Below are positions 18,929 through 29,909 of a DNA stretch of 64,000 bases, one piece after another. Under the pieces are notes generated by a model that was given only the letters and a program-made list of their open reading frames with translations, was not told the DNA's origin and searched no databases. Made by a program: the position numbers and the translations under genes. The DNA lies in the NCBI RefSeq assembly GCF_001512295.1, contig NZ_LNUP01000015.1, positions 775,323 through 839,322 of the forward strand. Reading direction: 5' to 3'. Source of the stretch: Pseudomonas sp. EpS/L25 (lineage in GTDB: Bacteria > Pseudomonadota > Gammaproteobacteria > Pseudomonadales > Pseudomonadaceae). Position 1 is the first letter of the stretch. Every line of letters starts with the position of its first letter.

Positions 18929-19108
18929 CTAGTGTGGTGTTTCAGAAGTTACCTGCACAATTTTGGCGGCGCTTTTTCCGCCTGGGCGTTGTTGCCACTC
19001 CTCGTCATGGCCCTGCTATGACTCGTCGCGGCGCCTAGCCCAGTCGGAACGCCGAACCGCCAAAAAACACTCGCCAATCTTGCGCGAATGCCTGAAGCGA
19101 CACACTAG
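18929..19108. mobile_element. 180-bp MITE-like element with IS630-type ends
   Basis: Starts CTAGTGTGGTGTTTCAGAA and ends in the imperfect inverse (CCTGAAGCGACACACTAG): 14 of 17 outer bases pair. The TA dinucleotides at 18930-18931 and 19106-19107 fit IS630/Tc1 TA target duplication. The first 19 bases are identical to the left end of the IS630-family element at 62308. No reading frame of note lies inside. It separates rpmA from obg. Confidence 0.6.
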
Positions 19109-20359
<1,251 letters not shown>

Positions 20360-20374
20360 GAAAGGAGCTTGCCC

Positions 20375-21493
20375 ATGCGTGATCAGGTGTCTGGCGCCCA
20401 GCGCTGGGTGGTGAAGATCGGCAGTGCCCTGCTGACCGACGATGGCCGCTGCCTGGATGGTGGGGCCATGGCTGGCTGGGTCGAGCAGATGGTGGCCCTG
20501 CACCAGGCGGGTATCGAGCTGGTGCTGGTGTCCTCGGGCGCGGTGGCCGCCGGCATGAGTCGGCTCGGTTGGGCGCAGCGGCCGACCGCCATCAATGAGT
20601 TGCAGGCAGCGGCGGCGGTGGGGCAGATGGGCTTGGTGCAGGCCTGGGAGTCCAGTTTCGCCGAGCATCAGGTGCAGACCGCACAGATCCTGCTCACCCA
20701 CGACGACCTGTCGGACCGCAAGCGTTACCTCAACGCCCGCAGTACCTTGCGTACTCTGGTCGGCCTGGGCGTGGTGCCGGTGATCAACGAGAACGATACC
20801 GTGGTCACCGACGAGATCCGCTTCGGTGACAACGATACCCTGGCTGCGCTAGTGGCTAACCTGGTCGAAGCCGATCTGCTGGTGATCCTTACCGACCGCG
20901 ACGGCATGTTCGACGCCGATCCGCGCAGCAATCCCGACGCCAGCCTCATCAGTGAGGCGCGAGCGGACGATCCGGCCCTGGATCTGGTCGCCGGCGGCAC
21001 CGGTGGTGCCCTGGGGCGTGGTGGCATGCAGACCAAGCTGCGCGCAGCGCGCCTGGCGGCGCGTTCCGGTGCCTACACGGTCATCGTCGGCGGCCGTATC
21101 CAGCAGGTGCTCAGTCGCCTGCAGCGGGGCGAGCAGCTGGGTACTCTGTTGTCGCCCGAACGTGGCCTGGTGGCGGCGCGCAAGCAATGGCTGGCGGGGC
21201 ACCTGCAGGTGCGCGGTACGCTGCGCTTGGATGCCGGGGCGGTCCAGGCCCTGGTTGGCGGGCATCGTAGCCTGCTGCCGGTGGGGGTGCAGGACCTGGA
21301 AGGCAGCTTCCGTCGCGGTGAGATGGTCGCCTGTGTCGGGCCCGATGGGCGCGAGGTGGCACGGGGGCTGGTCAACTACAGTGCGACCGAGGCGCGCCGG
21401 ATCCTGGGGCGGCCCTCCGATGCCATCGTCGTCGAGCTCGGCTACGTCTACGAGCCCGAGCTGATCCACAGGGACAATCTGGTTCTGGTCTGA
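20375..21493 (+). CDS. proB: Glutamate 5-kinase
   Basis: First step of proline synthesis: phosphorylates glutamate with ATP. 372 residues: an amino-acid-kinase domain ([47 protein letters not shown]) and a C-terminal PUA domain. ATG at 20375 has AGGAG seven bases upstream; an in-frame TTG at 20369 is too close to it. Sixteen bases follow obg, so they are probably co-transcribed. Confidence 0.96.
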   Translation: MRDQVSGAQRWVVKIGSALLTDDGRCLDGGAMAGWVEQMVALHQAGIELVLVSSGAVAAGMSRLGWAQRPTAINELQAAAAVGQMGLVQAWESSFAEHQVQTAQILLTHDDLSDRKRYLNARSTLRTLVGLGVVPVINENDTVVTDEIRFGDNDTLAALVANLVEADLLVILTDRDGMFDADPRSNPDASLISEARADDPALDLVAGGTGGALGRGGMQTKLRAARLAARSGAYTVIVGGRIQQVLSRLQRGEQLGTLLSPERGLVAARKQWLAGHLQVRGTLRLDAGAVQALVGGHRSLLPVGVQDLEGSFRRGEMVACVGPDGREVARGLVNYSATEARRILGRPSDAIVVELGYVYEPELIHRDNLVLV

Positions 21494-21551
21494 TCTCGTC
21501 GATCCTGGCGCCTCCTCGGAGAGGTGTCGGGAGCCTCAAATCGCAGGCAAT

Positions 21552-21576
21552 AAAAAACCGGCCTAGGCCGGTTTTT
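21552..21576. terminator. Bidirectional terminator between proB and rpsT
   Basis: The perfect palindrome AAACCGGCCTAGGCCGGTTT is flanked by A on the left and T on the right, so it can end both convergent transcripts. Confidence 0.92.
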
Positions 21577-21590
21577 CATTCGAACGCTTA

Positions 21591-21869
21591 TCAGGCAGCG
21601 GCGGGGGTAGCCAGGGCCTTGATGTGCGCGTTCAGGCGGCTCTTGTGACGAGCGGCCTTGTTCTTGTCGATGATGCCCTTGTCGGCCATGCGGTCGATGA
21701 CCGGAACGGCAGCGACGTAGGCGGACTTGGCTTTTTCCAGGTCCTTGGCTTCGATCGCCTTGACGACGTTCTTGATGTAGGTACGCACCATGGAGCGCAG
21801 GCTCGCATTGTGGCTGCGACGCTTCTCAGCCTGTTTGGCGCGTTTTTTGGCGGAGGGGGAGTTAGCCAC
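21591..21869 (-). CDS. rpsT: 30S ribosomal protein S20
   Basis: 92 residues from a GTG at 21869 (then [17 protein letters not shown]), with AGGAG nine bases upstream. It binds 16S rRNA early in 30S assembly. Non-ATG starts are usual for this gene and are tied to autogenous control in E. coli. Upstream codons to 21977 are in frame but are leader. Confidence 0.96.
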   Translation of the reverse strand: MANSPSAKKRAKQAEKRRSHNASLRSMVRTYIKNVVKAIEAKDLEKAKSAYVAAVPVIDRMADKGIIDKNKAARHKSRLNAHIKALATPAAA

Positions 21870-22112
21870 CGTGGAGCTCCTTCGAAAAAGACTGTATTGA
21901 GTACAGAGCGAACTCTGTAGCAAGTACAGAGCTAAATTAAGGTCGCGAATCTTGACGTCCCTGGCGGCGGCTGTCAAGGCTGTCTGGATGGATATCCGGC
22001 TGGTCGCCGATGAAGGGCCTCGTTACACTCGGCCTCTTGCGCAAACCGCGCGATCGCGCCAACTCGCGCCTTTCGCTACGCCCCGCCGCGTTCACCGAGT
22101 CCTTCCTCCGCC

Positions 22113-23651
22113 ATGAATCTGCTCAAGTCCCTGGCCGCCGTCAGCTCCATGACCATGCTGTCCCGCGTGCTGGGTTTCGTCCGCGACACCATCGTCGCCC
22201 GTACCTTCGGCGCCGGCATGGCCACCGACGCCTTCTTCGTCGCCTTCAAGCTGCCCAATCTCCTGCGGCGGATCTTCGCCGAAGGTGCCTTCTCCCAGGC
22301 CTTCGTGCCCATCCTGGCCGAGTACAAGGCCCAGCAGGGCGAGGAGGCCACCCGGACCTTCCTGGCCTATGTCAGTGGCCTGCTGACCCTGGTGCTGGCG
22401 GTAGTCACGGTATTGGGCATGCTGGCGGCGCCGCTGGTGATCTGGATCACTGCGCCGGGCTTCGCCGATACGCCGGAAAAATTCGCCCTCACGTCCGAGC
22501 TGCTGCGGGTGACCTTTCCCTACATCCTGCTGATCTCCCTGGCCTCCCTGGCCGGGGCCGTGCTCAACACCTGGAACAGGTTCAGCGTACCGGCCTTCGT
22601 GCCGACGCTGCTCAACCTCAGCATGATCGTCTTCGCACTGTTCCTGACGCCCTATTTCAATCCGCCGATCATGGCCCTGGCCTGGGCGACGCTGGTGGGT
22701 GGCCTGGCACAGTTCCTCTATCAGTTGCCGCACCTGAAACGCATCGGCATGTTGGTGCTGCCGCGGCTGAATCTGCGTGACACCGGCGTCTGGCGGGTGA
22801 TGAAACAGATGGGGCCGGCGATCCTCGGGGTATCGGTCAGTCAGATCTCGCTGATCATCAACACCATCTTCGCCTCCTTCCTGGCCGCCGGCTCGGTGTC
22901 CTGGATGTACTACGCCGACCGCCTGATGGAGCTGCCCTCCGGGGTGCTGGGGGTGGCCCTGGGGACCATCCTGCTGCCGGCGCTGTCGCGCACCTACGCC
23001 AAGGCCGATCGCCAGGAGTACTCACGCCTGCTCGATTGGGGCCTGCGGCTGTGCTTCCTGCTGGTACTGCCCTGCGCCGCTGCCCTGGCGCTACTGTCCG
23101 AGCCGCTGACCGTCTCGCTGTTCCAGTACGGCCGCTTCGATGCCCACGATGCCCTGATGACCCAGCGAGCACTGGTCGCCTACGCCGTCGGGCTGCTCGG
23201 TATCATCCTGGTGAAGGTGCTGGCGCCCGGCTTCTATGCCCAGCAGAACATCAAGACGCCGGTGAAGATCGCCATCTTTACCCTAGTGGTGACCCAGGTA
23301 CTCAACCTGATCCTGATCGGCCCGCTGCAGCATGTCGGCCTGGCCCTGTCTATCGGTCTGGCGGCCTGTCTCAACGCGGGCCTTTTATTCTGGCAATTGC
23401 GTCGCCATAACCTGTTCATCCCCCAGCCCGGCTGGTCGAGCTTCCTGCTGCGCCTCCTGGTCGCCGTGGGGGTGATGAGTGCGGTGCTGTTTGGACTCAT
23501 GCAACTGCTGCCCAGTTGGAGCGAGGGCCTGATGTGGCGGCGCCTGCTGCGTCTGGGCGTCCTGGTGGCGGCGGGGGTGCTGGCCTATTTCGCCAGCCTC
23601 TTCCTGCTCGGCTTCCGCCTGCGGGACTTCAATCGGAAGGCGCTGATCTAG
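22113..23651 (+). CDS. murJ: Lipid II flippase MurJ (MviN)
   Basis: Moves the peptidoglycan precursor lipid II across the inner membrane. 512 residues with about 14 transmembrane helices and the family opening [25 protein letters not shown]. The conserved [15 protein letters not shown] and ALPCAAAL-type stretches are present. It has no strong ribosome-binding site; the ATG is chosen on the family start. Divergent from rpsT and upstream of ribF, as in other pseudomonads. Confidence 0.95.
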   Translation: MNLLKSLAAVSSMTMLSRVLGFVRDTIVARTFGAGMATDAFFVAFKLPNLLRRIFAEGAFSQAFVPILAEYKAQQGEEATRTFLAYVSGLLTLVLAVVTVLGMLAAPLVIWITAPGFADTPEKFALTSELLRVTFPYILLISLASLAGAVLNTWNRFSVPAFVPTLLNLSMIVFALFLTPYFNPPIMALAWATLVGGLAQFLYQLPHLKRIGMLVLPRLNLRDTGVWRVMKQMGPAILGVSVSQISLIINTIFASFLAAGSVSWMYYADRLMELPSGVLGVALGTILLPALSRTYAKADRQEYSRLLDWGLRLCFLLVLPCAAALALLSEPLTVSLFQYGRFDAHDALMTQRALVAYAVGLLGIILVKVLAPGFYAQQNIKTPVKIAIFTLVVTQVLNLILIGPLQHVGLALSIGLAACLNAGLLFWQLRRHNLFIPQPGWSSFLLRLLVAVGVMSAVLFGLMQLLPSWSEGLMWRRLLRLGVLVAAGVLAYFASLFLLGFRLRDFNRKALI

Positions 23652-23710
23652 CCCGCCGGAGGGTTGCACGAAGCCGGGGCATGCGCCTGTCCTCGGCGCG
23701 GGCATCCAGA

Positions 23711-23716
23711 TATAAT
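23711..23716 (+). promoter_or_regulatory. Possible -10 element upstream of ribF
   Basis: A perfect TATAAT 28 bases before the ribF ATG. No good -35 is visible at 16-18 bases upstream, so this is weak. Confidence 0.25.
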
Positions 23717-23743
23717 CGATTAATTTCTGAGCAATACCTACCC

Positions 23744-24691
23744 ATGCAGCTGTTTCGCGGTCTCCATCATCTCGACGCCCTGCCCAAGGGCTGCGTTGCC
23801 ACCATCGGCAACTTCGACGGGGTTCACCTGGGGCACCAGGCCATCCTCGCGCGGTTGCGTGAGCGGGCGGCGGAGCTCGGTGTGCCCAGTTGCGTGGTGA
23901 TCTTCGAACCCCAGCCGCGCGAATTCTTCCTGCCCGACGTGGCGCCGGTACGCCTGACCCGCCTGCGCGAGAAGCTGGAGTGCTTCGCCCGCCTGGGCGT
24001 CGACAACGTGCTGTGCCTGAACTTCAATCGCCGGCTGCGCGAGCTGTCCGCCGAGGCCTTCGTCCAGCAAGTGCTGGTGGAAGGGCTGGGCGTCAAGCAC
24101 CTGGAGATCGGTGATGACTTCCGTTTCGGTTGCGACCGCGCCGGCGACTTCACCTACCTGAACCTCGCCGCCCGCGAGCATGGCTTCACCCTGGAAGCTG
24201 CCACCACCGTGGAGCTGGATGGCCTACGGGTAAGCAGCACCCTGATCCGCCAGGCCCTGGTCGACGGTGACCTAGCCCTGGCCGAGCGCATGCTGGGCCG
24301 ACCCTACAGCCTCTCGGGGCGGGTGCTGCATGGCCAGAAGCTGGCGCGCCAGCTGGGTTGGCCGACCGCCAATGTCCAGCTCAAGCGGCGGCGCCCGCCG
24401 CTGCGCGGCGTCTACCTGGTCAGCAGCCTGATCGATGGGCGGGTGGTACCGGGTGTGGCCAACATCGGCCAGCGACCCACGGTGCAGGGCGATGGTCGTC
24501 CGCATCTGGAGATCCATCTGCTGGACTTTGCCGGTGACCTCTATGGTCGCCACCTCAGCGTGACCTTCGTGCAGAAGGTGCGCGACGAACAGAAATTCGC
24601 CTCTCTGGAGGCCCTCAAGGCGGCGATCGAAGCGGACGTCGCCACGGCCCGCGCCTTCTGGCAGGGGCAACCGTCAACGAGCCTGGACTGA
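23744..24691 (+). CDS. ribF: Bifunctional riboflavin kinase / FAD synthetase
   Basis: Makes FMN and then FAD. 315 residues: an N-terminal nucleotidyltransferase with [14 protein letters not shown] and a C-terminal riboflavin kinase with [19 protein letters not shown] and [12 protein letters not shown] at 23744 gives [14 protein letters not shown], the usual start. One base separates its stop from the ileS ATG, so ribF-ileS-lspA-fkpB-ispH looks like one operon. Confidence 0.96.
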   Translation: MQLFRGLHHLDALPKGCVATIGNFDGVHLGHQAILARLRERAAELGVPSCVVIFEPQPREFFLPDVAPVRLTRLREKLECFARLGVDNVLCLNFNRRLRELSAEAFVQQVLVEGLGVKHLEIGDDFRFGCDRAGDFTYLNLAAREHGFTLEAATTVELDGLRVSSTLIRQALVDGDLALAERMLGRPYSLSGRVLHGQKLARQLGWPTANVQLKRRRPPLRGVYLVSSLIDGRVVPGVANIGQRPTVQGDGRPHLEIHLLDFAGDLYGRHLSVTFVQKVRDEQKFASLEALKAAIEADVATARAFWQGQPSTSLD

Positions 24692-24692
24692 C

Positions 24693-27527
24693 ATGACCGA
24701 TTACAAAGCGACGCTCAACCTGCCGGAAACGGCGTTCCCGATGAAAGCCGGCCTGCCACAGCGCGAGCCGGAAGCGCTCAAGCGCTGGCAGGACATTGAC
24801 CTGTACGGGAAGCTGCGCGCCATCGGCAAGGGCCGGCCGACCTTCATCCTGCATGACGGTCCGCCCTATGCCAACGGCAGCATCCACATCGGTCATGCGC
24901 TGAACAAGATCCTCAAGGACATCATCACCCGTTCCAAGACCCTGGCCGGCTTCGACGTCCCCTATGTGCCGGGCTGGGACTGCCATGGCCTGCCCATCGA
25001 GCACAAGGTGGAGACCACCTTCGGCAAGAACCAGCCGGCGGACCTGACCCGCGAGCGCTGCCGGGCCTATGCCAGCGAGCAGATCGAAGAGCAGAAGGCC
25101 GGCTTCGTCCGTCTGGGTGTGCTGGGTGACTGGAGCAATCCCTACCTGACCATGAACTTCGCCAACGAGGCCGGTGAGATCCGCGCTTTGGGCGAGATGG
25201 TCAAGAAGGGCTTCGTGTTCAAGGGCCTCAAGCCGGTCAACTTCTGCTTCGACTGCGGCTCGGCCCTGGCCGAGGCCGAGGTGGAATACCAAGACAAGCG
25301 ATCCGATGCCATCGACGTGGCCTTCCCCGTTGCCGATGCGGATAAGCTGGCGGCCGCCTTTGGCCTGGGTGAGCTGCCCAAGGCCACCGCCATCGTCATC
25401 TGGACCACCACCCCCTGGACCATTCCGGCCAACCAGGCGCTCAACGTCCATCCCGAGTTCACCTATGCGCTGGTGGACGTCGGTGATCGCCTGCTGCTGC
25501 TGGCCGAGGAGCTGGTCGAGAGTTGCCTGGCGCGCTACGGCCTGCAGGGCGAGGTGATCGCCACTGCGCCTGGCGTGGCGCTGGACCTGATCAACTTCTG
25601 TCATCCGCTGTACGAGCGACTGTCGCCTATCTACCTGGCCGACTACGTCGAGCTGAGCGCGGGCACGGGTATCGTGCATTGCTCGCCCGCCTATGGCGAA
25701 GACGACTTCCGCATCTGCAAGCAATACGGCCTGAACAACGACGACATCCTCAATCCGGTACAGAGCAACGGCGTCTACGCCGAATCGCTGCCGCTGTTCG
25801 GTGGCCAGTTCATCTGGAAGGTGAATCCGGCCATCGTCGCCAAGCTGGAAGAGGTGAACGCCTTGCTCAAGCATGAGGTGATCAACCACAGCTACATGCA
25901 CTGCTGGCGTCACAAGACCCCGCTGATCTACCGCGCCACCGCCCAGTGGTTCGTCGGCATGGATAAACAGCCCAACGAAGGCGCCACCCTGCGTGAGCGC
26001 TCCCTGGCAGCCATCGAGCAGACCCGGTTCGTCCCGGCCTGGGGCCAGGCGCGGCTGCACGGCATGATCGCCGGCCGTCCCGACTGGTGCATCTCGCGCC
26101 AGCGCAACTGGGGTGTGCCGATTCCCTTCTTTACCCACAAGGAAAGCGGCGAGCTGCACCCGCGTACCGTCGAGCTGATGGAAGAGGTCGCCCAGCGCGT
26201 CGAGCGCGAGGGCATCGAAGCCTGGTTCAAGCTGGATCCGACCGAGCTGCTCGGCGCCGCAGCCAGCCAGTACGACAAGAGCCGCGACACCCTCGACGTC
26301 TGGTTCGATTCCGGCACCACCCACTGGCACGTATTGCGCGGCTCCCATGCCGAGCTCGGCCATGCTCAGGGGCCGGTGGCCGATCTCTACCTGGAAGGTT
26401 CCGACCAGCACCGTGGCTGGTTCCACTCCTCGCTGCTGACCGGTTGCGCCATCGACGGCCATGCCCCCTACAAGGAATTGCTGACCCACGGTTTCACCGT
26501 GGACGAGCAGGGTCGCAAGCAGTCCAAGTCGCTGGGCAACGTGGTCGCCCCGCAAAAGGTCATCGACAGCCTGGGCGCTGACATCCTGCGCCTCTGGGTC
26601 GCTTCGACCGACTACACCGGCGAGATGGCGGTCTCCGACCAGATCCTGCAGCGTAGCGCCGACTCCTATCGCCGCATCCGCAACACCGCGCGCTTCCTGC
26701 TCTCCAACCTGTCCGGCTTCGATCCGGCGGTCAATAGTGTCGCCCCCGAGGACATGATCGATCTGGACCGCTGGGCCGTGGATCGCGCCCTGCTGCTGCA
26801 GAAGGAAATCGAACAGGCCTACGCCGAGTACCGCTTCCTCAACGTCTACCAGAAGGTGCACAACTTCTGCGTGCAGGAGCTGGGCGGCTTCTATCTGGAC
26901 ATCATCAAGGACCGCCAGTACACCACCGGCGCCGACAGCCTGCCGCGGCGTTCCTGCCAGACCGCGCTGTACCTCATCGCCGAGGCCCTGGTGCGCTGGA
27001 TCGCCCCCATCCTGTCCTTCACCGCCGACGAGATCTGGCAATACCTGCCGGGCGAGCGGGAAGAATCGGTGATGCTGACCACCTGGTACGACGGCCTTTT
27101 CGCCCTGCCCGAGGGTGCGACCCTGGATCGCGCCTATTGGGATCAGGTCATGGCGGTCAAGGCGGCGGTCAACAAGGAGCTGGAAAACCAGCGCGCGGCC
27201 AAGACCCTGGGGGGCAGCCTGCAGGCGGAGATCACCCTCTACGCCGACAGCGCCTTGCAGACCGTGCTGGAGGCCCTGGGCAACGAACTCAGATTCGTGC
27301 TGATCTCCTCCCAGGCGGCCGTGCAGCCGCTGGAGCAGGCACCGGAAGGCGCCGTGGCGAGCGAGCTGAGCGGGCTCAAGCTGGTGGTGCGCAAGTCAGA
27401 GGCATCCAAGTGCGCCCGCTGCTGGCACCACAGCCACAGTGTCGGCCAGGACGCTGAGCACCCGGAGATCTGCGAGCGCTGCGTGACCAACGTCTATGGT
27501 GCCGGCGAGGTGCGCGAGCATGCGTGA
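24693..27527 (+). CDS. ileS: Isoleucyl-tRNA synthetase
   Basis: 944 residues of class I IleRS. The HIGH motif is in [16 protein letters not shown], the editing domain follows ([16 protein letters not shown]), and the anticodon part ends in a zinc site ([17 protein letters not shown]). The KMSKS loop reads KQSKS ([10 protein letters not shown] at about 26513-26542), so Met is replaced by Gln; the two catalytic Lys remain. Length fits the bacterial C-terminal-zinc type. Confidence 0.97.
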   Translation: MTDYKATLNLPETAFPMKAGLPQREPEALKRWQDIDLYGKLRAIGKGRPTFILHDGPPYANGSIHIGHALNKILKDIITRSKTLAGFDVPYVPGWDCHGLPIEHKVETTFGKNQPADLTRERCRAYASEQIEEQKAGFVRLGVLGDWSNPYLTMNFANEAGEIRALGEMVKKGFVFKGLKPVNFCFDCGSALAEAEVEYQDKRSDAIDVAFPVADADKLAAAFGLGELPKATAIVIWTTTPWTIPANQALNVHPEFTYALVDVGDRLLLLAEELVESCLARYGLQGEVIATAPGVALDLINFCHPLYERLSPIYLADYVELSAGTGIVHCSPAYGEDDFRICKQYGLNNDDILNPVQSNGVYAESLPLFGGQFIWKVNPAIVAKLEEVNALLKHEVINHSYMHCWRHKTPLIYRATAQWFVGMDKQPNEGATLRERSLAAIEQTRFVPAWGQARLHGMIAGRPDWCISRQRNWGVPIPFFTHKESGELHPRTVELMEEVAQRVEREGIEAWFKLDPTELLGAAASQYDKSRDTLDVWFDSGTTHWHVLRGSHAELGHAQGPVADLYLEGSDQHRGWFHSSLLTGCAIDGHAPYKELLTHGFTVDEQGRKQSKSLGNVVAPQKVIDSLGADILRLWVASTDYTGEMAVSDQILQRSADSYRRIRNTARFLLSNLSGFDPAVNSVAPEDMIDLDRWAVDRALLLQKEIEQAYAEYRFLNVYQKVHNFCVQELGGFYLDIIKDRQYTTGADSLPRRSCQTALYLIAEALVRWIAPILSFTADEIWQYLPGEREESVMLTTWYDGLFALPEGATLDRAYWDQVMAVKAAVNKELENQRAAKTLGGSLQAEITLYADSALQTVLEALGNELRFVLISSQAAVQPLEQAPEGAVASELSGLKLVVRKSEASKCARCWHHSHSVGQDAEHPEICERCVTNVYGAGEVREHA

Positions 27528-28023
27528 CGCCCAGCGTTTCGGTGCCTTGCCCTGGTTGGCCTTGAGTGTGCTGGTGATCCTGCTGGATCAACTGACCAAG
27601 CTCTACTTCCAGGCCAACCTGTCGCTCTACCAGCAGGTGCCGGTGATTCCGGACATCCTCAGCTGGACCCTGGCCTACAATCCTGGCGCCGCCTTCAGCT
27701 TTCTCGCCGATCACTCCGGCTGGCAGCGCTGGTTCTTCGCCGGCATCGCCGCGGTGGTGAGCGTGGTGCTGGTGATCTGGCTCAAGCGCCTGCGCAACGA
27801 CACCTGGACCGCCATCGCCCTGGCACTGATCCTCGGCGGCGCCCTGGGCAATCTCTATGATCGCCTGGTGCTCGGCCACGTCATCGACTTCATCCTGGTG
27901 CACTGGCGCCAGGAGTGGTACTACCCGGCCTTCAACCTGGCCGACAGTGCCATCACCGTCGGCGCCGTGATGCTGGCCCTGGACATGTTCCGCAAGAAAA
28001 AGCCCGAGGAAGCCCATGGCTGA
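27520..28023 (+). CDS. lspA: Lipoprotein signal peptidase (signal peptidase II)
   Basis: Cleaves the signal peptide of lipidated prolipoproteins in the inner membrane. 167 residues and four transmembrane helices. The catalytic aspartates lie in [18 protein letters not shown] and [14 protein letters not shown] at 27520 overlaps the ileS end by eight bases. Coupled to fkpB by another eight-base overlap. Confidence 0.95.
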   Translation: MRDAQRFGALPWLALSVLVILLDQLTKLYFQANLSLYQQVPVIPDILSWTLAYNPGAAFSFLADHSGWQRWFFAGIAAVVSVVLVIWLKRLRNDTWTAIALALILGGALGNLYDRLVLGHVIDFILVHWRQEWYYPAFNLADSAITVGAVMLALDMFRKKKPEEAHG

Positions 28024-28462
28024 AATCACCATCGGCCCGGACACCCGGGTCACCCTGCATTTCGCCATCAAGCTGCAGAACGGTGACGTGGTGGACAGCA
28101 CCTTCGACAAGGCGCCCGCCACCTTTACCGTGGGCGACGGCAACCTGCTGCCCGGTTTCGAGCAGGCCTTGTTCGGCCTCGAGGCCGGCGCCAAGACCAG
28201 TCTGACCATTCCGCCGGAGCGCGGCTTCGGCCAGCCCAACGACGGTAACCTGCAAACCATGACGCGCGACGACTTCAGCGACATGGAGCTGTCCCCCGGC
28301 CTGCTGATCATCTTCAGCGACGCCGCCGGTGGCGAGATGCCTGGCGTGGTCAAAAGCTTTGACGATGAGCAGGTCATCATCGACTTCAACCACCCGCTGG
28401 CTGGCCGTGTGCTGACCTTCGACGTGGAAATCCTGGCCATCGAGCCTGCCGTCTCCCATTGA
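28016..28462 (+). CDS. fkpB: FKBP-type peptidyl-prolyl isomerase, SlyD-like (FkpB/SlpA)
   Basis: 148 residues with an FKBP core interrupted by the IF chaperone insert ([31 protein letters not shown]). A cytoplasmic folding helper. The lspA-fkpB-ispH order is conserved in gamma-proteobacteria. The His-rich SlyD tail is absent, as in SlpA. Confidence 0.92.
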   Translation: MAEITIGPDTRVTLHFAIKLQNGDVVDSTFDKAPATFTVGDGNLLPGFEQALFGLEAGAKTSLTIPPERGFGQPNDGNLQTMTRDDFSDMELSPGLLIIFSDAAGGEMPGVVKSFDDEQVIIDFNHPLAGRVLTFDVEILAIEPAVSH

Positions 28463-28496
28463 TCTACCGCCGCCCGTGAAGCGGGCAGAGGAGCCT

Positions 28497-29441
28497 ATGC
28501 AGATCAAGCTCGCCAATCCCCGCGGCTTCTGCGCCGGCGTGGACCGCGCCATCGACATCGTCGACCGGGCGCTGGACGTCTTCGGTCCGCCCATCTACGT
28601 GCGGCACGAAGTGGTGCACAACAAGTTCGTGGTCGACAACCTGCGTGCCCGCGGTGCCGTCTTCGTCGAAGACGTGGCCGACGTGCCGGATGACGTCATC
28701 CTCATCTTCAGCGCCCACGGCGTCTCCCAGGCCGTGCGCCGCGAGGCCGCCGAGCGGGGCCTCAAGGTGTTCGACGCCACCTGCCCGCTGGTGACCAAGG
28801 TGCACATGGAAGTGGCGCGCTACAGCCGCGATGGCCAGGAGTGCATTCTCATCGGCCACGCCGGGCATCCGGAAGTGGAGGGCACCATGGGCCAGTACGA
28901 CGACCGTGCTGGCGGCGCCATCTACCTGGTGGAGGACGAGGAAGACGTGGCGAAGCTCGAGGTGCGTAACCCCGAGGCCCTGTTCTATGTCTCCCAGACG
29001 ACCCTGTCGATGGACGACACCCGCAAGGTCATCGATGCCCTGCGCGCCAAGTTTCCCCACATCAACGGCCCGCGCAAGAACGACATCTGCTACGCCACCA
29101 CCAACCGCCAGGACGCGGTGAAGACCCTGGCGCTGGAAAGCGACGTGGTACTGGTGGTCGGCAGCCCTAGCAGTTCCAACTCCAACCGCCTGCGCGAACT
29201 CGCCGAACGCCTGGGCACCCCGGCCTACCTCATCGACGGCGCCGAGGACATGCAGCAAAGCTGGTTCGAAGGCGTGCAGCGCATCGGCGTGACCGCGGGC
29301 GCCTCGGCTCCCGAGGTGCTGGTACGTGGTGTCATCGACCGGCTGCAAAGCTGGGGCGCCACCGGCGAGGTGGAGCTGGAAGGCGAGCCGGAAAACATCA
29401 CCTTCACCCTGCCGCGGGAGCTCAGGGTAAAGGCCGTCTAG
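28497..29441 (+). CDS. ispH: 4-hydroxy-3-methylbut-2-enyl diphosphate reductase
   Basis: Last step of the MEP isoprenoid pathway: yields IPP and DMAPP using an iron-sulfur cluster. 314 residues, with the three cluster cysteines in [25 protein letters not shown] and [11 protein letters not shown], and the substrate segment [14 protein letters not shown] at 28497 has AGAGGAG upstream; an ATG-like earlier start at 28476 has none. It converges with the pilus operon. Confidence 0.96.
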   Translation: MQIKLANPRGFCAGVDRAIDIVDRALDVFGPPIYVRHEVVHNKFVVDNLRARGAVFVEDVADVPDDVILIFSAHGVSQAVRREAAERGLKVFDATCPLVTKVHMEVARYSRDGQECILIGHAGHPEVEGTMGQYDDRAGGAIYLVEDEEDVAKLEVRNPEALFYVSQTTLSMDDTRKVIDALRAKFPHINGPRKNDICYATTNRQDAVKTLALESDVVLVVGSPSSSNSNRLRELAERLGTPAYLIDGAEDMQQSWFEGVQRIGVTAGASAPEVLVRGVIDRLQSWGATGEVELEGEPENITFTLPRELRVKAV

Positions 29442-29459
29442 GACTGAACCTTTGGCGCC

Positions 29460-29909
29460 CTAGCGGCGCCAGCAGTCGGCGGTGGTCACGTTTGCGCCGG
29501 TCTGTCCTTTGAGGCCGGTGTTGGTGAGCGTCAGGCTTCCACAGCGGTCCGCTGCCATGGGGCCGTTGGCGCGAGGTGTGGCTTGAAGGGTATAGCCGGT
29601 AGTCGAGACATTGCTCAGGCTCAGGTCATAAACCGCACGACTGCTATCCTTGGGCGAACTGGCAAAAGGTAGAGTCGGCGCGGTGCTACCTGCAGCGTCT
29701 GAGGTATACCGGCCAAGACCTGTGAAAGCTCTTTCCATGAACTGTGACAGTTCCGTCAGCGATGCCTCGGCGTCGGCGCGATAACCTTTGCGTACGTGTT
29801 CCATATACGACGGGTAGGCGATGGCGGCAAGGATGCCGACAATGGCCACCACGATCATCACTTCGATAAGGGTGAAGCCCCCTTGCAAGGGCTTAGCAGA
29901 TTTCTTCAT
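29460..29909 (-). CDS. pilE: Type IV minor pilin PilE
   Basis: 149 residues, with the prepilin pattern: a short basic leader MKKSAKPLQGG, cleavage before FTLIEVMIVVAIVGILAAIA, Glu5 present, then a soluble head with a C-terminal Cys pair (DRCGS and TADCW). Its ATG overlaps the pilY1 stop (TGATG), so it is coupled. It helps prime and join the pilus tip complex. Last gene of the operon. Confidence 0.92.
   Translation of the reverse strand: MKKSAKPLQGGFTLIEVMIVVAIVGILAAIAYPSYMEHVRKGYRADAEASLTELSQFMERAFTGLGRYTSDAAGSTAPTLPFASSPKDSSRAVYDLSLSNVSTTGYTLQATPRANGPMAADRCGSLTLTNTGLKGQTGANVTTADCWRR

Noticed and set aside
23645-23744. FMN riboswitch before ribF
   Set aside because: Only about 90 bases between murJ and ribF with none of the conserved RFN segments.
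24615-27041. Very long open frame antisense to ileS (about 800 residues)
   Set aside because: It mirrors the codons of ileS in GC-rich DNA, has no ribosome-binding site and no family features.
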